A stretch of DNA of 64,000 nucleotides from Allgaiera indica (GTDB lineage Bacteria > Pseudomonadota > Alphaproteobacteria > Rhodobacterales > Rhodobacteraceae), in contig NZ_FNOB01000019.1 of NCBI RefSeq assembly GCF_900106675.1, forward strand, positions 1 to 64,000. The letters are read 5' to 3'. The notes beneath the pieces are model-generated. The model did not search any database and was not told where the DNA came from. It worked only from the letters and a program-made list of their open reading frames with translations. Position numbers and translations under genes: made by a program. Of the stretch, positions 26,700-35,560 are shown one piece after another; position 1 is the stretch's first letter, and the number at the start of each line of letters is the position of its first letter.

Positions 26700-27112
26700 G
26701 GTCGCCGCGCGAAGTCGCGTCGGGCGGCCGGTTCGGGGCCGCTCTGGCGCCCTCGCCTGGCCCTTGTCTATTCTCTGGCGCTTGTCTCTTGTCGCGGCGG
26801 GGATCTTTCCCGCCTTCCAACCCGCGGCATGGCGAAAGCCTGACCGCTTGCCCCCTTGCGGCCGAAACCAGGCCGTGCCGTCGCAGGTGGTTCTGGATGC
26901 AATGAAATCCGCCCCGGGGGGCCTTCGGGGTATCGCCGCCGTCCCTGCGCCCCTGCCGCGGGGTGCGTTTTCTGGCTTGAAACTGTGCACTGGCCGCGAC
27001 GGCCGCCCAAGAATTCCGCAGCCGTCCGCTGTCGTGCCGGGGCGGTGTGAAAAATCTGCCGGCGGCCGGCGTGTCGCGACAGTCTGCAAGGCGAAACAGC
27101 CGCGGAGACAGA
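26700..27112. other. 413-bp intergenic region with an 18-bp imperfect tandem repeat
   Basis: Between efp and the ABC importer operon. Two adjacent 18-bp units, 15 of 18 identical (CTGGCCCTTGTCTATTCT at 26757-26774 and CTGGCGCTTGTCTCTTGT at 26775-26792), are the only structure noticed. No gene or clear promoter is seen. Confidence 0.4.
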
Positions 27113-28096
27113 ATGCGCACGGCGAACGATCTTGAACTTTTCCGCCTGACGAAACGCTACGGCGACACCGTCGCGGTGCGGGATCTCAATCACCTGATCG
27201 CGGCGGGCACCTATGTATGCCTGCTTGGGCCGTCGGGCTGTGGCAAGTCCTCGACCCTGCGGATGATCGCGGGGCATGAAAGCGTGACCGAAGGCGCGAT
27301 CCTGCTGGAAGGGGTGGATATCTCGGGGCTGCCACCGGCCGGCCGTGGCACCGCGATGATGTTCCAGAATTACGCACTGTTCCCGCATCTGACGGTGCGC
27401 GACAACGTCGCGTTTTCACTGAAGATGAGGGGCGTCGCCAAGGCCAAGCGCCACGTGCGCGCCGATGAGCTGCTGGAACTGGTCGACATGGCGCCCTATG
27501 CCGCGCGGCGCCCCGATCAGTTGTCGGGCGGGCAGCAGCAGCGCGTGGCGCTGGCGCGCGCGCTGATCACCCAGCCCAAGGTGCTGCTTTTGGACGAGCC
27601 GCTTTCGGCGCTGGACCCGTTCCTGCGCGTCCGGATGCGGGTGGAACTGAAGCGGCTGCAACGGGAGCTGGGCATTACCTTCATCCACGTCACCCACGGC
27701 CAGGACGAGGCGCTGGCGCTGGCCGACGAGGTGATCGTGATGAACAACGCGGTGATCGAGCAATCCGGCCCCCCGCGCGCGCTGTTCAACGCGCCGCGCA
27801 CCGAATTCGTCGCGCGCTTTCTGGGGGGCCACAACGTGATCCGCCGCGACGGCCGCGCCATCGCGGTGCGCAGCGACCGGATGATCCTGACACGCGGCGC
27901 GGGCGGCACGATCGAGGGCGCGATCTTCGGCATAGAATACCAGGGCACGACGGTGCAGCTGGTGCTGAAGACCGGGCAGGCGCAAGAGCTGTCCGTCGTG
28001 CTTCCGGAACGCGACTTCTTCAGCCAGCCCCTGCAGGTCGGCGATTTGGCAAGCGTCGCCTGGCCCGAGACGGACGTGCATCCGCTGGAGGCCTGA
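27113..28096 (+). CDS. ABC transporter ATP-binding protein, polyamine type (PotA-like)
   Basis: 327 aa from the ATG at 27113. Walker A is GPSGCGKSS (39-47), the Q-loop is FQNYALFPH, the signature is LSGGQQQR, Walker B is VLLLDEP and the H-loop is HVTHGQDEA. A C-terminal TOBE domain (about 245-325) is present, as in PotA/FbpC. It energises the importer formed with the next three genes. The substrate class is inferred from its partners. Confidence 0.88.
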   Translation: MRTANDLELFRLTKRYGDTVAVRDLNHLIAAGTYVCLLGPSGCGKSSTLRMIAGHESVTEGAILLEGVDISGLPPAGRGTAMMFQNYALFPHLTVRDNVAFSLKMRGVAKAKRHVRADELLELVDMAPYAARRPDQLSGGQQQRVALARALITQPKVLLLDEPLSALDPFLRVRMRVELKRLQRELGITFIHVTHGQDEALALADEVIVMNNAVIEQSGPPRALFNAPRTEFVARFLGGHNVIRRDGRAIAVRSDRMILTRGAGGTIEGAIFGIEYQGTTVQLVLKTGQAQELSVVLPERDFFSQPLQVGDLASVAWPETDVHPLEA

Positions 28097-28153
28097 TCCC
28101 CGAACCATCCACAGACGCCCAAGAATGGACGCAATCAACAGAGGAGTTTGGAC

Positions 28154-29437
28154 ATGAGCTATCGCTTGAACGGAAAATCGGTCGACCGACGGACCTTTCT
28201 GAAAGGCGGCGCGGCCGCGGGCGGAGCGGTGCTGGGGGCGCAGGTGCTTGGCGCGCCCGCGGTGCTGGCCGCCGACGGTGTGACCCTGCGCTATCTGGGC
28301 ACCGCCGTGAACCAATCCGCCGACATCGCCAAGAAATGCAAGGAAGACACCGGAATCACCATCGAATATATCCCGGTCACCACCGACGAGGTGGCCAAGC
28401 GCATCATCACCCAGCCGAATTCCTTCGACATGGTCGACAGCGAATATTTCTCGCTGCCCAACCTGATCCCCTCGGGCAACCTGGTGGGGATGGATGCCAA
28501 CAAGATCAAATATGCCGACAAGCTGTCCACGGTGCTGACCAAGGGCACGGTGGACGGCAAGAAGGTGGGCATGCAGGGCACCGCACCGGCCAAGGTGTTC
28601 TATCTGGAAGGCGAGCATTCTACCAAGTTCGCCAAGGACCAGACCGAATGGATCACCCTGATCCCGACCACCTACAACGCCGATACGCTGGGCATGCGGC
28701 CCGATCTGATCGGCCATGAGGTGAAGCACTGGAAGGCGCTTCTGGACCCCGAATACAAGGGCAGGACGGCGCTGATCAACGTGCCCTCGATCGGCATCAT
28801 GGACGCGGCCATGGCGATCGAATCCGCGGGGCTGATCAAATACGGCGACAAGGGCAACCAGACCAAGGCCGAGATCGATTTCACCATCGACACGCTGATC
28901 AAGGCCAAGAAGGCGGGTCAGTTCCGCGCCTTCTGGACCGATTTCAACGAAAGCGTCAACCTGATGGCCTCGGGCGAGGTGGTGCTGCAATCCATGTGGT
29001 CGCCGGCGGTGACCGCAGTGCGTTCGAAGGGCATCAAATGCGCCTATCCAGGCCTGGTCGAGGGCTATCGCGGCTGGGCGTCGGGCTTCGGCATTCCGAA
29101 GACCACGCGCGGCAAGAAGATCGACGCGGCCTATGACTTCGTGAACTGGTTCCTGTCGGGCTGGGCCGGGGCCTATCTGAACCGCCAGGGCTATTACTCG
29201 GCCGTGCTGGAAACGGCGAAGGACTACATGAAGCCCTATGAATGGGCTTTCTGGATGGAAGGCAAGCCCGCCGCGCATGACATCCACGCCCCCGACGGCA
29301 CCCTGATCGAGAAGGCCGGCGCGGTGCGCGACGGCGGGTCCTACGCGGCGCGCATGGGCCATGTGGCGTGCTGGAACTCGGTCATGGAGCAAAACGAATA
29401 CATGGTGCGCAAGTGGAACCAGTTCATCGCGGCCTAA
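28154..29437 (+). CDS. ABC transporter substrate-binding protein (PotD-like), Tat-exported
   Basis: 427 aa from the ATG at 28154 (GAGGAG upstream). A twin-arginine signal is present: R12R13TFLKGG followed by an Ala/Gly-rich stretch and APAVLAA. The mature protein is a class-II binding fold with DMVDSEYFSLPN and VNWFLSGWAGAYLNRQGYYS near the C-terminus, resembling spermidine/putrescine and related binders. Tat export implies folding before translocation. The ligand is not known. Operon context suggests a nitrogenous compound. Confidence 0.85.
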   Translation: MSYRLNGKSVDRRTFLKGGAAAGGAVLGAQVLGAPAVLAADGVTLRYLGTAVNQSADIAKKCKEDTGITIEYIPVTTDEVAKRIITQPNSFDMVDSEYFSLPNLIPSGNLVGMDANKIKYADKLSTVLTKGTVDGKKVGMQGTAPAKVFYLEGEHSTKFAKDQTEWITLIPTTYNADTLGMRPDLIGHEVKHWKALLDPEYKGRTALINVPSIGIMDAAMAIESAGLIKYGDKGNQTKAEIDFTIDTLIKAKKAGQFRAFWTDFNESVNLMASGEVVLQSMWSPAVTAVRSKGIKCAYPGLVEGYRGWASGFGIPKTTRGKKIDAAYDFVNWFLSGWAGAYLNRQGYYSAVLETAKDYMKPYEWAFWMEGKPAAHDIHAPDGTLIEKAGAVRDGGSYAARMGHVACWNSVMEQNEYMVRKWNQFIAA

Positions 29438-29466
29438 GGCCACGGTGACGCAAGGCGCCTATGACC

Positions 29467-29496
29467 GGGCCGCTCCGCCTTCGGGATGGGCGGCCC
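29467..29496 (+). other. Hairpin between binding protein and permease genes
   Basis: Arms GGGCCGC (29467-29473) and GCGGCCC (29490-29496) enclose a 16-base loop in the 77-bp gap after the binding-protein gene. Hairpins here commonly protect the upstream mRNA or reduce read-through, so that binding protein exceeds permease. This is an inference from position. Confidence 0.4.
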
Positions 29497-29514
29497 CCTG
29501 ACGCGGGATCGGCG

Positions 29515-30393
29515 ATGAAAGCAAAATCGACCAAGACCTCTTACTGGCAGGCGGCGCCGATGGCGGCGGTCTTTACGCTGTTCTTCGTGGTGCCGCTGGC
29601 AGTGATCGTGATCGTCAGCTTCTGGCAATACAACCAGTATTCGATCACGCCTGCCTTCATCCTCAGCAATTACACCGACATCTTCAGCGGCTGCGTCCGC
29701 CAATTGCCGGATCTGTGCACCACCTTCGCCACCTACCTGCAGACGCTGATCTTCTGCGCCGAGGTCTGGGCCCTGACCCTGGTGATCGGCTTCGCCATCG
29801 CCTATTTCCTGGTGTTCGAGGTCCGCACGCCCATGATGCAGGTGGTGCTGGCGTTGATCTGCACGATCCCGTTCTGGACCTCGAACGTCATCCGCATGAT
29901 TTCCTGGATCCCGCTGCTGGGCCGCAACGGGCTGATCAACCAGGGGCTATTGGCGCTGGGGGTCACCGATCATCCCGTCGAATGGCTGCTTTATTCGCAT
30001 TTCTCGGTGCTTTTGGCCTTCGTGCACCTCAACACCGTCTTCATGATCATCCCGATCCTCAATTCCATGGCCCGCATCGACCGGTCGCTGATCGAGGCGG
30101 CGCGGGACGGCGGTGCCTCGGGCTGGCAGACGCTGTGGAACGTGCTGGTTCCGCTGTCGAAGCCGGGGATCGCGATCGGCTCGATTTTCGTCATCACCGT
30201 GGTGATGGGCGATTACATCACCATCGGCATCATGGGCGGGCAGCAAATCGCCTCGGTCGGCAAGGTGATCCAGGTGCAGACCAATTTCCTGCAATTCCCG
30301 CTGGCGGCGGCGAACGCGGTGGTGCTGCTGGCGACCGTCTTGGCCCTGATCTTCGGTCTGACCCGGCTGGTCGACATCCGCAAGGAGCTATGA
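29515..30393 (+). CDS. ABC transporter permease (PotB-like)
   Basis: 292 aa from the ATG at 29515. There are six hydrophobic segments and the BPD_transp_1 EAA loop (DRSLIEAARDGGASGWQTLW), followed by VPLSKPGIAIGSIFVITVVMGD. It has the large first periplasmic loop typical of PotB-type subunits. It is the first of two permease subunits of the importer. Confidence 0.87.
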   Translation: MKAKSTKTSYWQAAPMAAVFTLFFVVPLAVIVIVSFWQYNQYSITPAFILSNYTDIFSGCVRQLPDLCTTFATYLQTLIFCAEVWALTLVIGFAIAYFLVFEVRTPMMQVVLALICTIPFWTSNVIRMISWIPLLGRNGLINQGLLALGVTDHPVEWLLYSHFSVLLAFVHLNTVFMIIPILNSMARIDRSLIEAARDGGASGWQTLWNVLVPLSKPGIAIGSIFVITVVMGDYITIGIMGGQQIASVGKVIQVQTNFLQFPLAAANAVVLLATVLALIFGLTRLVDIRKEL

Positions 30394-30396
30394 GCC

Positions 30397-31296
30397 ATGC
30401 ATGAGCGCCGCTCGCCCGCCTTCTACCTGCTCGCCGTGTTCTTCGCGCTGTTCGTGGTTTTCCTCTACGGGCCGACGATCACCATCCTGATCCTGTCCTT
30501 CCAAGGGCCGCAGGGGGGGCTGACATTCCCGATGCGCGGGGTGTCGCTGCACTGGTTCGCGCAGCTTTTTCATGGCATCGGCGTGGTGGATATTGGCTCC
30601 GCGCTGTGGAATTCGCTGCGCCTGGGCGTGACGGTCATGATCCTGACGGTCGTTGCCTCGGTCATGGCGGGGCTGGCATTCCGGCGAAGGTTCCGCGGCG
30701 CAACACTTCTGTTCTATACCGCCATCGCCAGCCTGATCGTGCCCTCGATCGTGGTCTCGCTGGGCATCGCGCTGGAATTCCGCATCGCCGACGACACCGT
30801 CAAGGCCGTCGGCGCCGCCTTCGACATCCAGTGGGTCTACAACAACTTCACCACGCTGATGGGGCTGTTCACCTCGGGCCTCGGCGCGCACCTCAGCTGG
30901 ACGTTTCCCTTCGGCCTTCTGATCATGTTCGCGGTCTTCAACCGCTTCAACCCGGCCTATGAGGAAGCCGCCCGCGACCTGGGCGCCACGCCCTGGCAGA
31001 CCTTCCGTCATGTCGTGCTGCCGATCATCGCGCCGGCGATCGCGGGGGTGGCATTGTTCGGCTTCACGCTGTCCTGGGACGAGATCGCCCGGTCGAGCCA
31101 GGCGATGGGCGCCGACAACACGCTGCCGATCACGTTGCGCGCGCTGACCACCACCGTGACTACCCCGGCGATCTATGCGCTGGGCACGGTGACAACTGCG
31201 GTGTCCTTCACGGTGATCGGCACCATGCTGGCGATCGTCTCGATCGTGCAGCGGCGCCGGCGCCGGCTGGGATCGGACGCGGGCAAGGGTGTGTGA
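30397..31296 (+). CDS. ABC transporter permease (PotC-like)
   Basis: 299 aa, three bases after the previous gene's stop. Six membrane helices and the EAA loop FNPAYEEAARDLGATPWQTF are present, then VVLPIIAPAIAGVALFGFTLSWDE. It is the second permease subunit. A long cytoplasmic tail rich in Arg closes the protein. The following gene starts within 9 bp, so the operon continues. Confidence 0.87.
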   Translation: MHERRSPAFYLLAVFFALFVVFLYGPTITILILSFQGPQGGLTFPMRGVSLHWFAQLFHGIGVVDIGSALWNSLRLGVTVMILTVVASVMAGLAFRRRFRGATLLFYTAIASLIVPSIVVSLGIALEFRIADDTVKAVGAAFDIQWVYNNFTTLMGLFTSGLGAHLSWTFPFGLLIMFAVFNRFNPAYEEAARDLGATPWQTFRHVVLPIIAPAIAGVALFGFTLSWDEIARSSQAMGADNTLPITLRALTTTVTTPAIYALGTVTTAVSFTVIGTMLAIVSIVQRRRRRLGSDAGKGV

Positions 31297-31304
31297 GGGG
31301 GCGC

Positions 31305-31973
31305 ATGATCCACCTGGCCTTCATCAACCCCAACTCGACAGAGGCGATGACCGACAATATCGTGGCCGCCGCCCGCGCGGCGCTGCCGGCGGCGCGGATC
31401 ACCGGCGCGACCAATACCGACGGCCCACCCGCGATCCAGGGCGCGGCGGATGGCGAGGCCGCGATCGCGGGCCTTCTGGCGCGCATTCCCAAGGCCCGGG
31501 CGGGGGGTGCCCAGGCGATCGTGATCGCCTGTTTCGACGATACCGGCCTGGCCGAGGCACAGGGCATCGCCGATTGCCCGGTGCTGGGGATCGGCCAGTC
31601 CGCCTATCTGATGGCCGCGACGCTGGGGGTGCGGTTCTCGGTCGTCACCTCGACCGCCGCTTCGGTCCCGGTGATCGCGGGCAATATCCGGGCACAGGGA
31701 TTTGGTGGGCGTTGTGCCTCGGTGCGGGCCTGCGGATTGCCCGTGCTGGAAATCGACGCGGGCGGTGCGGCGGTCTGCGCCCGGCTGGCCGAGGAAATCG
31801 CCCTGGCCCGTGACCGGGACGGCGCCGCGACGGTGGTGCTGGGCTGCGCCGGGATGGCGGCGCTGGCGCCCGAACTGACCGCACGTACCGGGATGCGGCT
31901 GATCGACGGCGTCGCCGCCGCCGCGCATCTGGCCCGTGCCGCGGTGGATTTCACCGCTCGTGAAGGGGGATAG
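31305..31973 (+). CDS. Aspartate/glutamate/hydantoin racemase family protein
   Basis: 222 aa from the ATG at 31305. The two catalytic cysteines of the family are visible, C76 (VIACFDDTG) and C181 (LGCAGM), which act as the two acid/base thiols. The N-terminal FINPNST matches hydantoin and allantoin racemases (HyuA/HpxA type) better than glutamate racemase. Sitting directly after an importer and before a PuuE-like protein suggests racemisation of an imported cyclic amide such as a hydantoin or ureide. The substrate is inferred only. Confidence 0.8.
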   Translation: MIHLAFINPNSTEAMTDNIVAAARAALPAARITGATNTDGPPAIQGAADGEAAIAGLLARIPKARAGGAQAIVIACFDDTGLAEAQGIADCPVLGIGQSAYLMAATLGVRFSVVTSTAASVPVIAGNIRAQGFGGRCASVRACGLPVLEIDAGGAAVCARLAEEIALARDRDGAATVVLGCAGMAALAPELTARTGMRLIDGVAAAAHLARAAVDFTAREGG

Positions 31974-31975
31974 CC

Positions 31976-32401
31976 ATGACCGACCTGCCCGATCCGGTCG
32001 CCGCGGCGAAGCAGATCGTCGAGACCTATCTGCATCTTTCCATGATCCCCGACCCCGAGGGTGCCGCGCGCCATGTCGCGCCGGGATTTCGGATGATCTT
32101 CACCGGCGGCCGGCGCTTTGCCTCGCCCGCCGACAGCGCCGCCTTCAATGTCAGGCGCTATAACTGGGTGAAAAAGTGTTTTCTGCGCACCGACGCCGCG
32201 ATCGACCCCGAAACCGGCGAGGTCCGCGTCTACAATACCGGTTATCTTTACGGCGAATGGCCCGATGGCACGCCGTTCGAGACCAACCGCTATATCGATG
32301 TCTTCACCGTCCGCGGCGGGCGCATCACCGAAACGCAGGTCTGGAACGACAGCGCCGAGATCCTGTTGGACCGCCACGCCCTGAGCGAGGCACCGCTATG
32401 A
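31976..32401 (+). CDS. NTF2-like (SnoaL/AtzH-type) small protein
   Basis: 141 aa, two bases after the racemase. The cone-shaped NTF2-like fold is suggested by AAKQIVETYLHLSMIPD, APGFRMIFTGGRRF, YNTGYLYGEWPDGTPFETNRYIDVFTVRGGRITETQVWND. Related small proteins (HpxZ, AtzH) accompany ureide and cyanurate/biuret pathways. Family knowledge does not give a defined reaction. It overlaps the next gene by ATGA. Confidence 0.68.
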   Translation: MTDLPDPVAAAKQIVETYLHLSMIPDPEGAARHVAPGFRMIFTGGRRFASPADSAAFNVRRYNWVKKCFLRTDAAIDPETGEVRVYNTGYLYGEWPDGTPFETNRYIDVFTVRGGRITETQVWNDSAEILLDRHALSEAPL

Positions 32402-33285
32402 AGCTTTCGACACATGGCCGCTACGGCTACAGCCCGATCGTCGCCCGGCCGGATTTCAGCTGGCCCGAGGGCAAGCGCCTGGCAGTCTATGTCGGCCTGA
32501 ATCTCGAGCATTTCGCCTTTGGCGAGGGGCTGGGTGCCGAACTGGCCCCGGGCGGCCCGCAGCCGGATGTGCTGAACTACGCTTGGCGCGACTGGGGCAA
32601 CCGCGTCGGCGCCTGGCGGATGCTGGACTTGTTTGAGGGGTTCGATCTGCCCGTCACCGTGCTGGCCAACAGCGCGATGTATGAGTATGCCCCCGCGCTG
32701 TTGGCCGCTTTCCGCGACCGCGGCGACGAGATCGCGGGTCACGGCCGCACCAATTCCGAACGTCAAAGCACCCTGCCGGAGGCCGAGGAACGCGCGCTGA
32801 TCGCTGAGGCCACGCGCCGGATCGCCGCCGCCGAGGGCGCGGCCCCCGAGGGCTGGCTGAGCCCCTGGATCGCGGAAAGCCCGGTTACCCCCGATCTGCT
32901 GTCCGAGGCGGGCTATCGCTACACGCTGAACTGGTGCATGGATGATCAACCCGTCTGGATGCGCACCCGTTCGGGGCGGATCCTGTCGATCCCCTATCCG
33001 CAGGAGTTGAACGATATCCCGGCGATCGCGGCGCGGCGTGGATCGGCCGAGGATTTCGCCGCGATGATCGTGGACAGTTTTGATGAAATGCTTGACCAGG
33101 CGCAAGCGCAGCCGCTGGTCATGGGGATCGCGCTGCACCCGTATATCGTGGGGCAGCCCTTCCGGCTTCGCCATCTGCGCGCGGCCATCGCCCACATGCT
33201 TGCACGGCGAGATGACGTCTGGTTCACCCATGCGGGCGCGATCAGCCGCTTCTGCCATGCGCAGCCCGACCTGTTCCCGGGCTGA
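32398..33285 (+). CDS. Polysaccharide deacetylase family protein, PuuE/allantoinase-like
   Basis: 295 aa NodB-like domain, start overlapping the previous stop (ATGA). VYVGLNLEHFAFGEG and GNRVGAWRMLDLFEGFDLPVTVL, then GDEIAGHGRTN and IPYPQELNDI, follow the pattern of metal-independent cyclic-imidase PuuE-type allantoinases, not sugar deacetylases. There is no signal peptide, which favours a cytosolic substrate delivered by the importer. Together with the racemase it suggests opening of a cyclic amide. It could still be a deacetylase of another class. Confidence 0.72.
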   Translation: MKLSTHGRYGYSPIVARPDFSWPEGKRLAVYVGLNLEHFAFGEGLGAELAPGGPQPDVLNYAWRDWGNRVGAWRMLDLFEGFDLPVTVLANSAMYEYAPALLAAFRDRGDEIAGHGRTNSERQSTLPEAEERALIAEATRRIAAAEGAAPEGWLSPWIAESPVTPDLLSEAGYRYTLNWCMDDQPVWMRTRSGRILSIPYPQELNDIPAIAARRGSAEDFAAMIVDSFDEMLDQAQAQPLVMGIALHPYIVGQPFRLRHLRAAIAHMLARRDDVWFTHAGAISRFCHAQPDLFPG

Positions 33286-33429
33286 AGCCAAAAGTTCGCG
33301 GCCGTCGCGGTGAAGCCGCGGGCGTCGGGCGGGGCGAAGATGCGCTTTGCCAAGGCCCGCACCGTTGCGCTAGGACACGTCAGACCCGGGGCGCCGGCGC
33401 GCCACGCAAGCCGAAAGGCAGGACATCTC

Positions 33430-34449
33430 ATGACCTCTGCGGATCCCCGGATCTTTGAATTCGAGAACCTGACGCTTCAGCGCGGCCTTACCCTGCCGCG
33501 CGCGCAGATCACCTACAAGACCTATGGCAAGCTTGCGGCGGACAAGTCGAATGTCATCCTCTACCCCACGTCCTATGGCGCCCAGCACACGGATACCGAA
33601 TGGTTGATCGGTCCGGGCCGGGTGCTGGACCCGCGTGACTGGTTCATCGTCATCCCCAACATGTTCGGCAACGGCCTGTCGACTTCGCCGTCGAACATGG
33701 ATCCGCCCTTCGGCCCGGGACGCTTCCCGACCTTCACCCATTGGGACAACGTCCGCGCCCAGGCAACGATGCTGGAGGCCGTCTTCGGCGTCACCCGTCT
33801 GGCGATGGTTTATGGTTGGTCGATGGGCGCGCAGCAGGCGCTGCACTGGGGCGCCATCTTCCCCGATCGCGTGGCCCGGATCTGCGCGGTCTGCGGCTCG
33901 GCCCGGACCTCGATCCACAACAAGGTGTTCCTGCAAGGCGTGCGTGCCGCGCTGACGGGCGATTCCGCCTGGCGCGGCGATCATTTCGATGCCCATCCGG
34001 TGCGTGGCCTTCGCGCCATGGGGCGGGTCTATGCCGGCTGGGCGATGTCGCAGGCGTTCTACCGCGAGCGGCTGTACGAACGGGCGGGCTTCGCCTCGCT
34101 AGAAGATTTCCTGGTGCGCTCGTGGGAGGCGAACTTTCTGCGTCGCGACGCGCATGATCTGCTGGCCGGCCTGGAAACCTGGATGGGCTCGGACCTATCC
34201 GACAACGAGATCTACAAGGGCGACCTGGCGGCGGCGCTCGGCGCGATCACCGCCCGCGCGATCGTCATGCCATCGCGCACCGATCTGTATTTCACGCCTG
34301 AAGACAGCGAGATCGAGACCGCGATGATGCCCAATGCCGAATTCCGGCCCATCGAGTCGATCTGGGGGCATCGGGCCGGAAATCCGGTTTTCAATCCGGA
34401 CGATGAAACTACCTTGCGCAAGGCGGTGTCGGATCTGTTCGACAGGTGA
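33430..34449 (+). CDS. Alpha/beta hydrolase, homoserine O-acetyltransferase (MetX)-like
   Basis: 339 aa from the ATG at 33430. The nucleophile elbow is GWSMGAQQ and the closing His lies in IWGHRAGNPVFNPDD. The SNVILYPTSYGAQHTDTEWLIG start and VIPNMFGNGLSTSPS follow the MetX-like architecture but differ from true MetX (for example the GGSMGG elbow is GWSMGAQ). Hence it may be an acyltransferase or esterase of unknown specificity. It is monocistronic. Confidence 0.75.
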   Translation: MTSADPRIFEFENLTLQRGLTLPRAQITYKTYGKLAADKSNVILYPTSYGAQHTDTEWLIGPGRVLDPRDWFIVIPNMFGNGLSTSPSNMDPPFGPGRFPTFTHWDNVRAQATMLEAVFGVTRLAMVYGWSMGAQQALHWGAIFPDRVARICAVCGSARTSIHNKVFLQGVRAALTGDSAWRGDHFDAHPVRGLRAMGRVYAGWAMSQAFYRERLYERAGFASLEDFLVRSWEANFLRRDAHDLLAGLETWMGSDLSDNEIYKGDLAAALGAITARAIVMPSRTDLYFTPEDSEIETAMMPNAEFRPIESIWGHRAGNPVFNPDDETTLRKAVSDLFDR

Positions 34450-34578
34450 TATCTGTGACTGACCGGATTGATTTGCAAAGAAGATCGATGCGCAAATCAG
34501 TCTTGGATGGACCTCGGCGGCGAAACAGGCCATTCGTCGTTCCAGAATTCGACTCCGACGAGGGAGGGGAAGCCGGCG

Positions 34579-35529
34579 ATGAAAATTCTCGCGGTCGATG
34601 ATGACCCGTTCTTTCTGGAAATCCTGGAGGCGATGCTCGACACGGGCGGTTTCAACGATGTGACTTCGGCGGTCTCGGCTCAGCAGGCGGCGCAGATCGT
34701 GTCGAGCGCCGCGCAGCCGTTCGACTGTGCCTTTATCGATCTGCGGATGCCTGAAATCGAGGGAGACTACCTTTGCCGCTGGCTTCGGCGTCTGCCGGAA
34801 TACCATGATGCAAGCATCGTGATGCTTACGGCAAGCGGGAAGAAGGAAGACGTGCAGCGGGCATTCATGTCCGGCGCATCCGACTACATCACCAAGCCGG
34901 TCGACGCCACCGAGTTGCTGTCGCGGGCGCGGCAGATCGCGCTGGCGGGCGGCGGCAGTGGCGCGCGGTCGGGCGCGATGGCGGACGGCGCCGGCGCGGC
35001 GGATCAGCGGGCGCCGACCTATTTCGATCCGATCCAGATCGAGGGCGTGAAGCGTTCGGTGAAACTGGACGCGCTGGCGAATTATGTGGCGCAACTGTCT
35101 CGTTCAAGCGAGAACAAGCTTTCGGTGGTGACCTTTCATATGCGCGAGGGGGCCGAATTGCATCGGCGGTGTTCGCCCGAGGCGTTCACCCGGGTGCTTG
35201 CCGCGACCGCGCGGGCGATACTTGCGCATGCCCGGCTGCCGCATCCCTTCATCGCCTATTGCGGGTCCGGTGTCTTTCTCATCGTATCGGACGCGGCCGC
35301 CATAAGCACGGAACAACGCGATGCGATCGAGACGGCGATCAATGCAGAGCTTTCCGCCCAGGCGCTTGCGGATGATGCGGGTCGCGCCATCGATGTCACT
35401 GTTATGATGATGGAATCGCACCGCCTTGGCGGCCGGAACGAACAGCAGAACGTGACGGCGATGTACCGCGCGATCGAGAATGCCGAGCAAGAAACGCTCA
35501 GCATCCGGCTGGGACTCGTGAGCGGCTGA
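34579..35529 (+). CDS. Response regulator with a C-terminal GGDEF-like region
   Basis: 316 aa from the ATG at 34579 with AGGGAGGGG upstream. The receiver domain (1-115) has acidic D7-D9, phospho-acceptor D54 (FIDLRMPE), T84 and K106 (TKPVD). After a low-complexity linker (about 117-135) comes a domain of about 170 residues resembling a degenerate GGDEF fold (SSENKLSVVTFHMREGAELH, then FIAYCGSGVFLIVSDAAAI) without a GG(D/E)EF motif. No histidine kinase is nearby. An enzymatic role is unlikely from the sequence. Confidence 0.78.
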   Translation: MKILAVDDDPFFLEILEAMLDTGGFNDVTSAVSAQQAAQIVSSAAQPFDCAFIDLRMPEIEGDYLCRWLRRLPEYHDASIVMLTASGKKEDVQRAFMSGASDYITKPVDATELLSRARQIALAGGGSGARSGAMADGAGAADQRAPTYFDPIQIEGVKRSVKLDALANYVAQLSRSSENKLSVVTFHMREGAELHRRCSPEAFTRVLAATARAILAHARLPHPFIAYCGSGVFLIVSDAAAISTEQRDAIETAINAELSAQALADDAGRAIDVTVMMMESHRLGGRNEQQNVTAMYRAIENAEQETLSIRLGLVSG

Positions 35530-35560
35530 GCGGCCGGCGCGAGGCCGCTCAGCCAGGGCT

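Noticed and set aside
26757-26792. CRISPR-like repeat
   Set aside because: There are only two adjacent imperfect 18-bp units with no spacer, and no cas gene is present.
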